In this document: positions 1-8,992 of the stretch, piece by piece
Layout of the letters: each line of letters opens with the position of its first letter
Position numbering within the stretch: the first letter of the stretch is position 1
From: a candidate division FCPU426 bacterium
Lineage (GTDB): Bacteria > Oederibacteriota > JAAXVQ01 > JAUVAV01
Length of the DNA: 41,705 nt
Assembly: GCA_030591525.1 (NCBI GenBank)
Contig: JAUVAV010000028.1
Span: forward strand, 1-41,705
Direction of reading: 5' to 3'
Program-made: the position numbers and the translations under genes
Notes under the pieces: model-generated
The model's input: the letters and a program-made list of their open reading frames with translations, nothing else
Database searches by the model: none
Told to the model about the DNA's origin: nothing

Positions 1-1230
1 CTGACCGCGACGCCGACGAGCACCGCAACTTCGACGGCCACGCCGACGAGTACGGCAACCCCGACCGCGACACCGACGAGTACGGCCACGCCGACGGATA
101 CGCCGACGAGTACGGCGACTACGACTGCCACGCCAACTGATACGGCGACGCTGACCGCTACGCCAACGAGTACAGCCACGCCGACCGCAACGCCGACAAG
201 TACAGCCACGCCGACAGCAACGCCAACGGGTACGGCAACACCGACAGATACACCAACGAGGACAGCGACCCCAACAGCAACGCCAACGAGTACAGCGACC
301 CCGACAGCCACGCCAACGAGTACGGCCACGCCGACAGCCACGCCAACGAGTACGGCCACACCGACAGCAACGCCAACGAGTACGGCCACCCCGACAGCCA
401 CGCCAACGAGTACAGCGACCCCGACAGCCACGCCAACGAGTACGGCCACGCCGACAAGTACGCCAACGAGTACGGCCACGTCGACGGATACGCCAACGAG
501 TACAGCTACGCCGACCGCAACGCCGACAAGTACTGCGACCCCGACCGCAACGCCAACGAGTACCGCAACTTCGACCGCAACGCCGACGAATACGGCCACG
601 CCAACCGATACGCCGACGAGTACAGCCACGCCTACGGGAACGCCAACAGCAACGCCGACGAGTACTGCGACCCCGACTGCTACGCCGACGAATACGGCCA
701 CGCTGACCGCGACGCCGACGAGCACCGCAACTTCGACGGCCACGCCGACGAGTACGGCAACCCCGACCGCGACACCGACGAGTACGGCGACCACGACTGC
801 CACGCCAACTGATACGGCGACGCTGACCGCTACGCCAACGAGTACAGCCACGCCTACGAATACGTCAAGCGCTACATCCACGCCGACAGCAACACCAACT
901 AATACCGGAACGTATACGGCGACCTCGACGGCTACGCCTACAGATACGCTTACGGCGACACCTACGGAGACAGCAACATCTACAGTAACCGCAACTCCCA
1001 GCGTGACACCAACCGCAACGCCGACCAATACGCCGACGAGTACGTCCACGCCAAACGATACACCAACAGACACCCCGACCAGTACTGCAACGCAGACAGT
1101 AACACCAACCGGCACGCCTACGGGCACAGTCACGCAAACAGAAACACCGACCAATACGCCAACCAGCACGGCCACACCGAATGATACGCCAACCAATACA
1201 CCGACTAGCTCAGCAACACATACGCCGACA
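1..1230 (+). repeat. Thr/Pro-coding tandem repeat array (30-bp type units)
   Basis: The DNA is a degenerate tandem array with a 6-bp sub-period (ACN CCN/NNN) and a frequent 30-bp unit encoding [11 protein letters not shown] block of about 150 bp starting at base 1 recurs nearly exactly at 703, in the same frame. The first copy has one extra roughly 30-bp unit, which shows segmental duplication inside the array. All changes are multiples of three and keep the frame open. Confidence 0.85.
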
Positions 1231-1812
1231 CACACGCCGACTGTTTCAGGTACCGGAACGCCGACCCAAACCGCAACATCTATCTATTCACCGACTGAAA
1301 CCATAACCTCCACCGCCACATATACCATAACAGAGACGGCAACGATGATATCCAGCCAGACTTTCACGCCTACCAGTACAACTACACCTACGATCTCGCC
1401 AACCCCAACCAATACCGAGATTGTTCCTTCGCCGACATGTTCTCCCAGTCCCACAATGACAATGGCAGTCGTTAATAATATAATGTCCCAGGTGAGTAAC
1501 TATCCGAATCCTTTTTCACCGCCTTACGAAAAAACAAGCATAACCTATGTATTAAATCAGGATGCGGATGTGGAAATAACCATATATAACTATCTGGGAG
1601 ATCGCCTAAGAAGGTTGCAATTCAGGGCAGGGGAAGAAGGCGGGCGCGGTAACCCGGCCGGTTATCAGAATACAATTTTATGGGATGGACGGGATGGTAA
1701 AGGGATTCTGTTAGGCAGTGGAGGCTGTATCTGCCGAATTGTTGTGACATTGCCCAATAGCGGCAAAATCGTTATAAAAACACGAAAAATAGGCATAATT
1801 AGACGGAAATGA
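1..1812 (+). CDS. Giant Thr/Pro-repeat surface protein, C-terminal part (5' end outside window)
   Basis: The frame is open from base 1 to the TGA at 1810-1812, so this is the 3' part of a longer gene. About 480 residues are Thr-rich repeats of the form [10 protein letters not shown]. They are followed, from about residue 495, by a FlgD-Ig-like C-terminal domain containing NYPNPFSPP, an ITIYNYLGD strand and LWDGRDGKG. In candidate-phylum bacteria this domain ends large secreted proteins and may act in sorting or anchoring; that role is known only by family analogy. The linker is probably extended and possibly O-glycosylated. The usual Gly-x-Tyr near the end reads GGCIC here, whereas the downstream relic copy keeps GGYIC. 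The N-terminal domains cannot be seen. The ATG at 1003 is internal and is not the true start. Confidence 0.85.
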   Translation: MTATPTSTATSTATPTSTATPTATPTSTATPTDTPTSTATTTATPTDTATLTATPTSTATPTATPTSTATPTATPTGTATPTDTPTRTATPTATPTSTATPTATPTSTATPTATPTSTATPTATPTSTATPTATPTSTATPTATPTSTATPTSTPTSTATSTDTPTSTATPTATPTSTATPTATPTSTATSTATPTNTATPTDTPTSTATPTGTPTATPTSTATPTATPTNTATLTATPTSTATSTATPTSTATPTATPTSTATTTATPTDTATLTATPTSTATPTNTSSATSTPTATPTNTGTYTATSTATPTDTLTATPTETATSTVTATPSVTPTATPTNTPTSTSTPNDTPTDTPTSTATQTVTPTGTPTGTVTQTETPTNTPTSTATPNDTPTNTPTSSATHTPTHTPTVSGTGTPTQTATSIYSPTETITSTATYTITETATMISSQTFTPTSTTTPTISPTPTNTEIVPSPTCSPSPTMTMAVVNNIMSQVSNYPNPFSPPYEKTSITYVLNQDADVEITIYNYLGDRLRRLQFRAGEEGGRGNPAGYQNTILWDGRDGKGILLGSGGCICRIVVTLPNSGKIVIKTRKIGIIRRK

Positions 1813-1851
1813 GATTATATAGTCCTGCGTAAATAAAGCTACATCACTATA

Positions 1852-1940
1852 TGTCACCCCGGCATGATTTTAGCCGGGGTCCAGAAAGATTTTCAGAGAT
1901 AAAGTCTCTGGATTCAGGCTAAATGCATGCCGGAATGACA
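1852..1940. repeat. Interspersed hairpin repeat (TGTCAccCCGGCATG type)
   Basis: The arms TGTCAccCCGGCATG and CATGCCGGaaTGACA, with inner TTTAGCC/GGCTAAA, make a long imperfect palindrome between the two surface-protein genes. Repeats of this sort are dispersed in many environmental bacteria. It could act as a bidirectional terminator, but no clear T-run follows. The rest of the 1813-2048 spacer holds no gene. Confidence 0.6.
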
Positions 1941-2048
1941 GCATAACAACAATTCGTACGAATAAAGATATTTTTAAAACGTATTAGTTACAAATTGGGT
2001 TATGTCGCCTTATTTACACAAGGGTATATAAAAGGAGTTAATCGCGAA

Positions 2049-5000
2049 ATGAGCTTTTTTAGAAGCAAGGTTAACAGACCGATTTTAGTGATGATGTTTA
2101 TAGGTTTTTTCCTGGCCTTAACGCTGCTGGTGTTCGCCTTTGTAACCAACCAGTCGGCGGAGGTGGTTATTGGGCATGCAACTCTTAATCAAAACGAAAT
2201 TAATGGTCAAGATCCTTCCAGCAATACCCTCTACTGGCCTTCCTCGGTTTACACTGATGGCACCAAACTATATATTGCTGAGTATTTAAACCACCGGGTG
2301 CTGATCTATAATACTGTGCCCACGGTTGACAATGCCCCGGCCGACGTGGTGGTAGGACAGCCCAATATGAACTCCAACTTCAGCAATCAAGGCGGCAGTG
2401 TTGGTGCCAACACCTTATACAATCCTAGATCGGTCTACACCGATGGCTCTAAACTTTATATTGCTGACAATAACAACCACCGGGTGCTGATCTATAATGC
2501 TGTGCCGACGGTAGACAATGCCTCGGCCGACGTGGTTGTGGGCCAGTCCAATATGACCTCCAGGTCCAGCAATCAAGGCGGCAGTATTGCCGCCAATGGC
2601 TTATACTATCCTAAATCGGTCTACACTGATGGCACGAAACTATATATCGCTGACGATTCCAACAATCGGGTGCTGATCTATAATACTGTGCCGACGGTTA
2701 ACAATGCCTCGGCCGATGTGGTAGTGGGCCAGCCCAATATGACCTCCGGGTCCAGCGATCAAGGCGGCAGTGTTGCCGCCAATACCCTCCACAATCCCAA
2801 TTCGGTCTACACCGATGGCACGAAACTTTATATCGCGGACCGCTTAAACCACCGGGCGCTGATCTATAATACTGTGCCAACGGTGAACAATGCCCCGGCT
2901 GACGTGGTTGTGGGCCAGCCCGATATGACCTCCGATTCTGCCAATCAAGGGGGCAGTGTTGCTGCCAATACCTTATACAGTCCTTATTCGGTCTACAACG
3001 ATGGCACCAAACTTTATATCGCTGATTGTTTCAACCACCGGGTGCTGATCTATAATACTGTGCCAACGGTGAACAATGCCTCGGCCGACGCGGTTGTGGG
3101 ACAGGCCAATATGACCTCCAACGACAGCAATCAAGGCAGCGGTGTTGCTGTCAACACCTTAAGGGGGCCTCGTTCGGTCTACACTGATGGCGTCAAACTT
3201 TATATTGCTGACAACCTCAACAACCGGGTGCTGATCTATAATACTGTGCCAACAATTAACAATGTCCCGGCCGACGTGGTGGTGGGCCAGCCTAATATGA
3301 CCTCCGGGTCCAGCAATCAAGGGAGCAATGTTGCTGCCAATACCTTATACAGTCCTTATTCGGTCTACACCGATGGCGCCAAACTTTATATCGCTGACGC
3401 TGCCAACAATCGGGTGCTGATCTATAATACTGTGCCAACGGTTAACCATGCCTCGGCCGATGTGGTTGTGGGCCAACCTAATATGACCTCCAACTCCAGC
3501 AATCAAGGGGGGAATGCTGCAGCCAATACCCTTAACGATCCTTCTTCGGTCTACACTGATGGCACAAAACTTTATATCGCTGACGCTGCCAACAATCGGG
3601 TGCTGATCTATAATACTGTGCCGACTTCAGACAATGCCTCGGCCGACGTAGTTGTGGGCCAGTTCAAGATGAACTTCAACCTCGCCAATAAAGGAGGTCT
3701 TGGAGCCAATACCTTATACAGTCCTTATTCGGTCTACACCGATGGCACCAAACTTTATATCGCTGACTATTCCAACCACCGGGTGCTAATCTATAATACT
3801 GTGCCAACGGTGAACGATGCCTCGGCCGACGTGGTGGTGGGCCAGCCCGATATGACCTCTAACTCCTTAAATCAAGGCGGTAGTGTTACTGCCAACACGC
3901 TATTCGCTCCTTATTCAGTCTACACCGATGGCACGAAACTATATATCGCTGACAGCTTAAACCACCGTGTGCTGATTTATAATACTGTGCCAACGGTGAA
4001 CGATGCCTCGGCTGACGTGGTGGTGGGGCAGCCCGATATGACCTCTAACTCCTTAAATCAAGGAAGCGGTGTTGCTGCCAATACCCTCTGGCGGCCTTAT
4101 TCGGTCTACATCGATGGCACGAAACTATATATCGCTGACTATACCAACCACCGTGTGCTGATCTATAATACTGTGCCAACAGCAAACAATGCCCCGGCCG
4201 ATGTGGTTGTGGGCCAGTCCAATATGACCTCCAACTCCAGCAATCAAGGGGGAAATGTTGCAGCCAATACCCTTAACGATCCTTCTTCGGTCTACACTGA
4301 TGGCACGAAACTATATATTGCTGACTATTCCAACCACCGGGTGCTGATCTATGATGATAATCCATCAACACCCACGTATACGCCAACGAGTACAGCCACG
4401 CCAACAGGAACACCGACTGATACGCCAACAAGCACAGCAACGCAGACAGTAACACCAACTAATACGCCAACAAGTACGGACACGCAGAACTATACGCCAA
4501 CCAATACGCCAACCAGCTCACCAACTTACACGCCGACTCACACGCCTACTGTTTCAAGTACCGGGACCCCGACCCAAACCGCGACACCTATGTATTCACC
4601 GACTGAAACCATAACCTTCACCGCCACATATACCATAACCGAGACGGCAACGAAAATATCCAGCCAGACTTTTACGCCTACCAGCACAAATACCCCTACG
4701 ATCTCGCCAACCCCAACCAATACCGGGATTATTCCTTCGCCGACAAGCACGGCAACGCCGGTTTTTATCGCAACTCATACCCCGGCTTTATCAGGGTTTT
4801 TTTTCAAGATCACGCATGCTTTGGTCAGAGTCTCTCGCGGGGAGAGCGCCAAAATGGTGCTTAACCTTTCCCAGGCAAGCCGGGTGAGAATAAAGATTTA
4901 TGCTATAACCGGCCGGGAGATCATTACACTGCGGGATGAGTATATGTCAGTGGGTCGGCATGAGATAGAATGGAATGGCAGCCATGCGGGATCCGGTATG

Positions 5001-5063
5001 CACTTGGTATATTGCGAGGCCGGGCAGCATAAGGCCCGGGGAAAAATAGTGGTGGTGCGGTAA
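2049..5063 (+). CDS. Secreted NHL-repeat beta-propeller protein with Thr/Pro linker and FlgD-like C-terminal domain
   Basis: 1004 residues from the ATG at 2049. This start is chosen because AAGGAG lies at 2032-2037, 11 bases upstream, and because it directly precedes a signal-anchor-like segment (PILVMMFIGFFLALTLLVFA). An in-frame ATG at 1995 has no ribosome site. Twelve repeats of about 62 residues follow, each with SVYTDGTKLYIAD, NHRVLIYN and ADVVVGQ motifs. This is the extended NHL type; NHL propellers usually have six blades, so two propellers are possible. A Thr/Pro linker comes next, closely related to the one in the preceding gene, and then a C-terminal domain with VRIKIYAITGREI and IEWNGSHAGSGMHLVY, ending KIVVVR. 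The protein is probably exported and displayed. The ligand is unknown. The TAA stop lies inside sequence homologous to the upstream gene's tail. Confidence 0.88.
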   Translation: MSFFRSKVNRPILVMMFIGFFLALTLLVFAFVTNQSAEVVIGHATLNQNEINGQDPSSNTLYWPSSVYTDGTKLYIAEYLNHRVLIYNTVPTVDNAPADVVVGQPNMNSNFSNQGGSVGANTLYNPRSVYTDGSKLYIADNNNHRVLIYNAVPTVDNASADVVVGQSNMTSRSSNQGGSIAANGLYYPKSVYTDGTKLYIADDSNNRVLIYNTVPTVNNASADVVVGQPNMTSGSSDQGGSVAANTLHNPNSVYTDGTKLYIADRLNHRALIYNTVPTVNNAPADVVVGQPDMTSDSANQGGSVAANTLYSPYSVYNDGTKLYIADCFNHRVLIYNTVPTVNNASADAVVGQANMTSNDSNQGSGVAVNTLRGPRSVYTDGVKLYIADNLNNRVLIYNTVPTINNVPADVVVGQPNMTSGSSNQGSNVAANTLYSPYSVYTDGAKLYIADAANNRVLIYNTVPTVNHASADVVVGQPNMTSNSSNQGGNAAANTLNDPSSVYTDGTKLYIADAANNRVLIYNTVPTSDNASADVVVGQFKMNFNLANKGGLGANTLYSPYSVYTDGTKLYIADYSNHRVLIYNTVPTVNDASADVVVGQPDMTSNSLNQGGSVTANTLFAPYSVYTDGTKLYIADSLNHRVLIYNTVPTVNDASADVVVGQPDMTSNSLNQGSGVAANTLWRPYSVYIDGTKLYIADYTNHRVLIYNTVPTANNAPADVVVGQSNMTSNSSNQGGNVAANTLNDPSSVYTDGTKLYIADYSNHRVLIYDDNPSTPTYTPTSTATPTGTPTDTPTSTATQTVTPTNTPTSTDTQNYTPTNTPTSSPTYTPTHTPTVSSTGTPTQTATPMYSPTETITFTATYTITETATKISSQTFTPTSTNTPTISPTPTNTGIIPSPTSTATPVFIATHTPALSGFFFKITHALVRVSRGESAKMVLNLSQASRVRIKIYAITGREIITLRDEYMSVGRHEIEWNGSHAGSGMHLVYCEAGQHKARGKIVVVR
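2226..4355 (+). repeat. Twelve tandem 186-bp NHL-coding repeats
   Basis: The repeats are highly similar at DNA level: long stretches such as GTGCTGATCTATAATACTGT recur in most units. Eleven full units and a final partial one are visible; the eighth is one codon shorter. Nucleotide similarity this high points to recent tandem expansion or ongoing gene conversion, not only conserved protein structure. Confidence 0.9.
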
Positions 5064-5223
5064 CCCGGCCGGTTATCAGAATACAATTTTATGGGATGGA
5101 CGGGATGGTAAAGGGATTCTGTTAGGCAGTGGAGGTTATATCTGCTGCTTTGTTGTGATATTGCCAAATAGCAGAGAAACCATTATAAAGACACGAAAAA
5201 TAGGCATAATTAGAAAAAAATGA
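5059..5223 (+). pseudogene. Relic of a FlgD-like C-terminal domain tail
   Basis: These 165 bp align without gaps to 1648-1812, the last 54 codons and stop of the first gene. The first 77 bases or so look identical and about 14 to 18 differences follow. The relic frame is still open (GNPAGYQNT at the start, GGYIC in the middle, TGA at 5221-5223), but it has no start codon or ribosome site. The upstream NHL gene enters it in another frame and stops at once: its TAA (5061-5063) is the relic's own GGTAAC read out of phase. The simplest reading is that a different C-terminal domain was inserted or recombined into a paralogue of gene 1 and left this tail. Confidence 0.85.
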
Positions 5224-5231
5224 TATTTTAT

Positions 5232-5642
5232 TTACAGGTCAAAATAGACTTCCGCCATCCAGCCCTCATTCTGCCGAGAAATTTTTAATTTATGATAAGT
5301 AGGGCTTTTCACTTCCACGGCCAAATTTTCAGGTCGGATATGCTCGAAATCTCCTTGAGCGTGCAAACGGGTTTCCGAATCAAAAGTAATTAGCAGCCGG
5401 GTGGCGGCCAGGTTGCGGGTATACAGCAGATAAACCAGTTCTTGCAGAAAAAGGATGAGAAGGTCTTCCGGGTTTTCAGCGTTAAATGAAAGACCGAGTT
5501 TTTCCCGCGCGTCCTGGGGCGGGTGGTGCAGGGCTATGGCATACAAACCCTGGGCCATATTTTCGAAAACCGCTGCCAAGGTTGCTCCCCAAGCCCGCAC
5601 TCCCATGTCAGCAGTATGTTCCAGAAGTTCGTAGTTCTTCAA
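5232..5642 (-). CDS. Archease (RtcB activator)
   Basis: 136 residues, the normal archease length. The N-terminal ELLEHTADMGVRAWG matches the metal-binding Asp-containing motif of the family, and the C-terminus ends in the typical short acidic strand (VYFDL). Archease speeds guanylation of RtcB and lets it turn over many times; that role comes from the family. The gene starts with TTG, which overlaps the rtcB stop as TTGA, so translation is probably coupled. Finding it directly behind rtcB supports the call. Confidence 0.93.
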   Translation of the reverse strand: MKNYELLEHTADMGVRAWGATLAAVFENMAQGLYAIALHHPPQDAREKLGLSFNAENPEDLLILFLQELVYLLYTRNLAATRLLITFDSETRLHAQGDFEHIRPENLAVEVKSPTYHKLKISRQNEGWMAEVYFDL

Positions 5643-7096
5643 CCTTTCACAACTCCCACGGGACGCAGCCGCGCGACCTTTTTTGACAAGCCGGCCTGGT
5701 GAACTGTCTCCACCACCTCATCAATCGGCTTGTAAGCTTCCGGCGCTTCCTCGGCCAGGGTGCCGCGGCCGCGGGCCATGACATAGATTCCCTGATCCGC
5801 CAGCTCTTGGGATATGGAACGGCCCCGGGTGCGGCGCAGGGCCGCATGCCGGGATAAAACCCGGCCCGCGCCGTGAGCTGTGGAGCCAAAAGACTCCTGC
5901 AGGGCTTGTTCGGTTCCCAGGCAGACATAGGAAGCCGTACCCATGCTGCCGGGAATAAGTACAGGTTGGCCGATGGCGCGGTATGGTTCACATACTTCCG
6001 GATGGCCGGCGGGAAAGGAGCGCGTAGCACCTTTGCGGTGCACGCAGACAGTACGCCGGCCTTTATGCTCCGGCATGGTTTCTATCTTGGCGATGTTATG
6101 GGCCACATCGTATACCAGGTGCAGGCCCAGTTTCTCGGCTGATTGGCGGAATACTTGTTCGAAAGATTCCCGTACCCAATGCATGATGCATTGCCGGTTG
6201 GCCCAGGCGTAATTGGCAGCCGCGGCCATACTGTTTAAATAATTCTGTCCTTCCGGAGATTGAATGGGCGCGCAGGCTAACTGGCGGTCCGGAAGATCCA
6301 GGCAATACTTGGCCGCAGACCGCCGGAGGACTCCCAGGGAATCCTCGCAGACTTGATAACCCAGGCCCCGGGATCCGCAATGGATCATGAGAGTCACCTG
6401 GCCTTCAAAGAGGCCTAAAACCGCGGCGGCTTGAGAATCATAAATTTTGTCCACTACTTGAAGTTCCAGAAAATGATTGCCCGAACCCAGGGTGCCGAGT
6501 TGGTTGAGTCCGCGTTCTATGGCGCGCGGGCTGATCAGACTGCTGTCTGCATTCCGCAGCCGTCCCTGATCTTCGGTACGTTCAAGATCTTCCTGCCAGC
6601 CATATCCCTGCTTAATTGCCCAGTGTGAACCTTGTTCCAGGACACTTAGCAACTGGCTGGCTTTCAGCCGCAGCCGGCCTTCCCGGCCTACGCCGGCCGG
6701 CACATTATGATAAAAAACCTGGATTAAATCACGCAGGCGGCCCGCAATGTCCTTCTCCAAAAGCTGGGAGCGCAGCAGGCGCACTCCGCAATTAATATCA
6801 TATCCCACGCCTCCGGGAGAGACTATGCCGTCTTGCATGTCAAAAGCCGCCACCCCGCCGATGGGAAAACCATAGCCCCAGTGAATATCCGGCATGGCCA
6901 GGGACGCGCGTATAATTCCCGGCAGTTGGGCCACATTAATAACCTGGTTAAGGGCCTGGTCGCGGAATATATCCTCCATCAAGGCCGGAGAAGCGTAGAT
7001 TATTCCGTCCACCCGCATTTTGGGATGACGCTCTTTGGGAATACGCCACTTATAAGGGCTGATTTGCTCGAGCAGTTCAGATTCCGGGGGAGTCAT
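5639..7096 (-). CDS. rtcB: RNA-splicing ligase RtcB
   Basis: 485 residues, like the long archaeal and eukaryotic forms rather than the roughly 408-residue E. coli enzyme. RtcB joins 2',3'-cyclic phosphate or 3'-phosphate RNA ends to 5'-OH ends using GTP and Mn2+. The metal and guanylation residues can be placed: D100 and C103 (GGVGYDINCGVRLL), H208 (GTLGSGNHF), H239 (MIHCGSRGLG), H333 (VAHNIAK) and H408 (STAHGAGR). They sit 4-5 positions from their Pyrococcus equivalents. The ATG at 7096 has AAGGAG about 9 bases upstream. It forms a two-gene operon with archease, suggesting RNA repair or tRNA splicing/healing. No RtcR regulator is next to it. Confidence 0.97.
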   Translation of the reverse strand: MTPPESELLEQISPYKWRIPKERHPKMRVDGIIYASPALMEDIFRDQALNQVINVAQLPGIIRASLAMPDIHWGYGFPIGGVAAFDMQDGIVSPGGVGYDINCGVRLLRSQLLEKDIAGRLRDLIQVFYHNVPAGVGREGRLRLKASQLLSVLEQGSHWAIKQGYGWQEDLERTEDQGRLRNADSSLISPRAIERGLNQLGTLGSGNHFLELQVVDKIYDSQAAAVLGLFEGQVTLMIHCGSRGLGYQVCEDSLGVLRRSAAKYCLDLPDRQLACAPIQSPEGQNYLNSMAAAANYAWANRQCIMHWVRESFEQVFRQSAEKLGLHLVYDVAHNIAKIETMPEHKGRRTVCVHRKGATRSFPAGHPEVCEPYRAIGQPVLIPGSMGTASYVCLGTEQALQESFGSTAHGAGRVLSRHAALRRTRGRSISQELADQGIYVMARGRGTLAEEAPEAYKPIDEVVETVHQAGLSKKVARLRPVGVVKG

Positions 7097-7189
7097 GGCA
7101 ATGCGCTCCTTGAACTATAATTATCCTACACCTAAAGTATACGCTTCCGGGTTATGGGAATCAAGTCCTGTTGAGGAAAGATGGTTTTT

Positions 7190-7266
7190 TGTCATTCCGA
7201 GCGCAGCGAGGAATCTCCTTGCAAACTAGGGGTTTTAGAGATTCCTCGCTATGCCCGGAATAACAA
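7190..7266. repeat. Interspersed hairpin repeat (GTCATTCCGAGCG type)
   Basis: The left arm (TCATTCCGaGCgCAGCGAGGAATCTC type) and the right arm (GAGATTCCTCGCT, CGGAATAACAA) form a hairpin of about 30 bp per arm, with a loop containing CTAG. Related copies lie at 10241-10332 and, cut in half, at 27734-27769. It sits between rtcB and the CPBP protease gene, and the 7097-7307 spacer shows nothing else. Confidence 0.7.
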
Positions 7267-7307
7267 AGTGTAAGAATTCGGTCAAAACTGTCTTTTCGCA
7301 ATAAATA

Positions 7308-8852
7308 CTAATTTCCCAGAACAAAGCGAATGATAATCAGGGATACCAGGTTAAATCCGGCATGAGCCACTATGGGGGCCAGCAGGTTATTCCGCCATTC
7401 ACGCAGCAGGGCCAGGACCGCGCCTAAAAACGCAATGGGCAGGAAGCCTATCAGTCCTTGAGGATGCACCCAGGCAAATACCATGGCTGAAATAACCACG
7501 GCGCCCGCAATATTAAGGCGCTGGCGCAGCCAGGTATACAAAACTCCCCGAAACATTATTTCTTCCACGATGGGAGCAACCACAACTCCCAGTATAAAGA
7601 TAATGCTTATCATGCCAGGGGTATGGGCCTCCATTAGAACCGGCGCTATGGGGTGTATGCCTTTAGTCATATCGATTTTAAGCCAGGAAAATATATAAGC
7701 GGAAAGAACAAGTATTAAGTATAAAAAAGGCCAGGCGGCCGCGAAAACCATCAATCCGGCAAAAAAATCCTTGATGCTTTTCCTGAAATTATCCCAATGC
7801 AGACCCAAAGAGCGTCTAATATCATATAATGGAATTCCAAAAAGAGCCGGCCAAAGTATCAGCAATGGGATTAAGCCAATGAACAATATATTGCCGATCA
7901 GCTTGAAAAGGAGGGACTCTGGAAATATCAAATTTTGGAAAAAATTTATTATGAAATGACCAAAGTATCCTGCTACCAGATAAAGACAAAAAATTTCAAG
8001 ACCATAGACGCCAGGAAGGAGCCCGGCTGAAAAGCAGCCAAAAGTATTTCGGGAACCGAATAATGCCAAGATGATTATAATGGAGATTAGACATAAAAAC
8101 AGCAGGAGGCCCAACCAGATCATGGTCCGTGTCCCGGTTTGATAAGTGGCTATGGCCATTTGGCAGGCCGGACTATGATCGAATACCTGGATTCCTTTAT
8201 GGTGAGCAAGGTCGGCTGCCACTACTTCGCCAAACCAATCCAGTTCCTTTCTTAACAACTCTATTTCTTCCTGGCGGAGCAGGGAGGAAGCGGCGGAATT
8301 CAGAGGATATGCTTGTTCCAGCAGGCGGTCCAGCTTTTTGTTGTTTTGCGGCTTTTCGGGAAAATTTGTGCGCAATGTCCGTATTATTTCTCTGGCGGGA
8401 GATGAAAGCCCCAAATGTTGAGCCATTATGTATCGGCGTCGGAGTATGGCGGAACTGTGCAGGTCTTGCCCCATAAAGCGATTAGACCGGGAAGTCGGTG
8501 CCAGCCAAACCTCAATAAACTGTTTTTTTAATATATAAACAGAATCCCCGTACTTAAGCGCGGGGTCACTCTTTTTCCTCTCCTTTTCCAGAAAAAGGGC
8601 AGGCCCTGAACCATGTGGTTTAGCGTAAGGCTGGGTTTTAAGATAATTGGCAGCGCCGATAAAAAAACGGCTTTGGAAGGAAAATATTTTAAGGGAGATG
8701 TTTTCTGTGGTTTTATCAAGCCGGGAATCGACCGGCTGGGATTTTACATTTGTCTTCAGGGGATACCATGATCGGTAAGGGATTAATATTAATAGTACTC
8801 CCAGGAACAAATAGCCGAGATATGCACGAAAATAGGGAGGAATATTCAACAA
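7308..8852 (-). CDS. CPBP-family intramembrane metalloprotease
   Basis: 514 residues. The C-terminal part has the CPBP (CAAX protease/bacteriocin processing) motifs: EExxxR at 430-435 (VEEIMFRG), FxxxH with H463 (FAWVH), and HxxxN with H497 and N501 (HAGFN). One hydrophobic segment lies near the N-terminus (GYLFLGVLLILIPY). It is followed by about 190 polar residues, probably outside the cytoplasm, and then a multi-span membrane region. The N-terminal extension is longer than in minimal family members and is unrecognised. The start is a TTG at 8852 with AAAGGTGA about 10 bases upstream. Bacterial members cleave within membranes or process peptides; the substrate here is unknown. Confidence 0.88.
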   Translation of the reverse strand: MLNIPPYFRAYLGYLFLGVLLILIPYRSWYPLKTNVKSQPVDSRLDKTTENISLKIFSFQSRFFIGAANYLKTQPYAKPHGSGPALFLEKERKKSDPALKYGDSVYILKKQFIEVWLAPTSRSNRFMGQDLHSSAILRRRYIMAQHLGLSSPAREIIRTLRTNFPEKPQNNKKLDRLLEQAYPLNSAASSLLRQEEIELLRKELDWFGEVVAADLAHHKGIQVFDHSPACQMAIATYQTGTRTMIWLGLLLFLCLISIIIILALFGSRNTFGCFSAGLLPGVYGLEIFCLYLVAGYFGHFIINFFQNLIFPESLLFKLIGNILFIGLIPLLILWPALFGIPLYDIRRSLGLHWDNFRKSIKDFFAGLMVFAAAWPFLYLILVLSAYIFSWLKIDMTKGIHPIAPVLMEAHTPGMISIIFILGVVVAPIVEEIMFRGVLYTWLRQRLNIAGAVVISAMVFAWVHPQGLIGFLPIAFLGAVLALLREWRNNLLAPIVAHAGFNLVSLIIIRFVLGN

Positions 8853-8992
8853 GAGGGAGACATCACCTTTAAAGATTGTAATCTAACATCTATGCGCCTA
8901 AAACTCATTTAGAGATTACGACTTATTGTATTATGCCCGTCATCAGGACCTTGAACCGCGATCCGGCTCGAGTTAGTCCTTGAAAAAGGGTT

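Noticed and set aside
158-496. 112-codon minus-strand WPYSLA-type frame
   Set aside because: Antisense of the first Thr/Pro array.
1-1000. CRISPR-like look of the repeat arrays
   Set aside because: Units are contiguous and keep the reading frame. There are no unique spacers of constant length and no cas genes.
1995-2048. Upstream ATG as start of the NHL-repeat protein
   Set aside because: It has no ribosome site and would put 18 polar residues ahead of a normal signal segment, whereas the ATG at 2049 has AAGGAG.
8853-8992. Possible tRNA in the short spacer
   Set aside because: No cloverleaf with a GTTCRAxxC T-arm and anticodon stem could be drawn.
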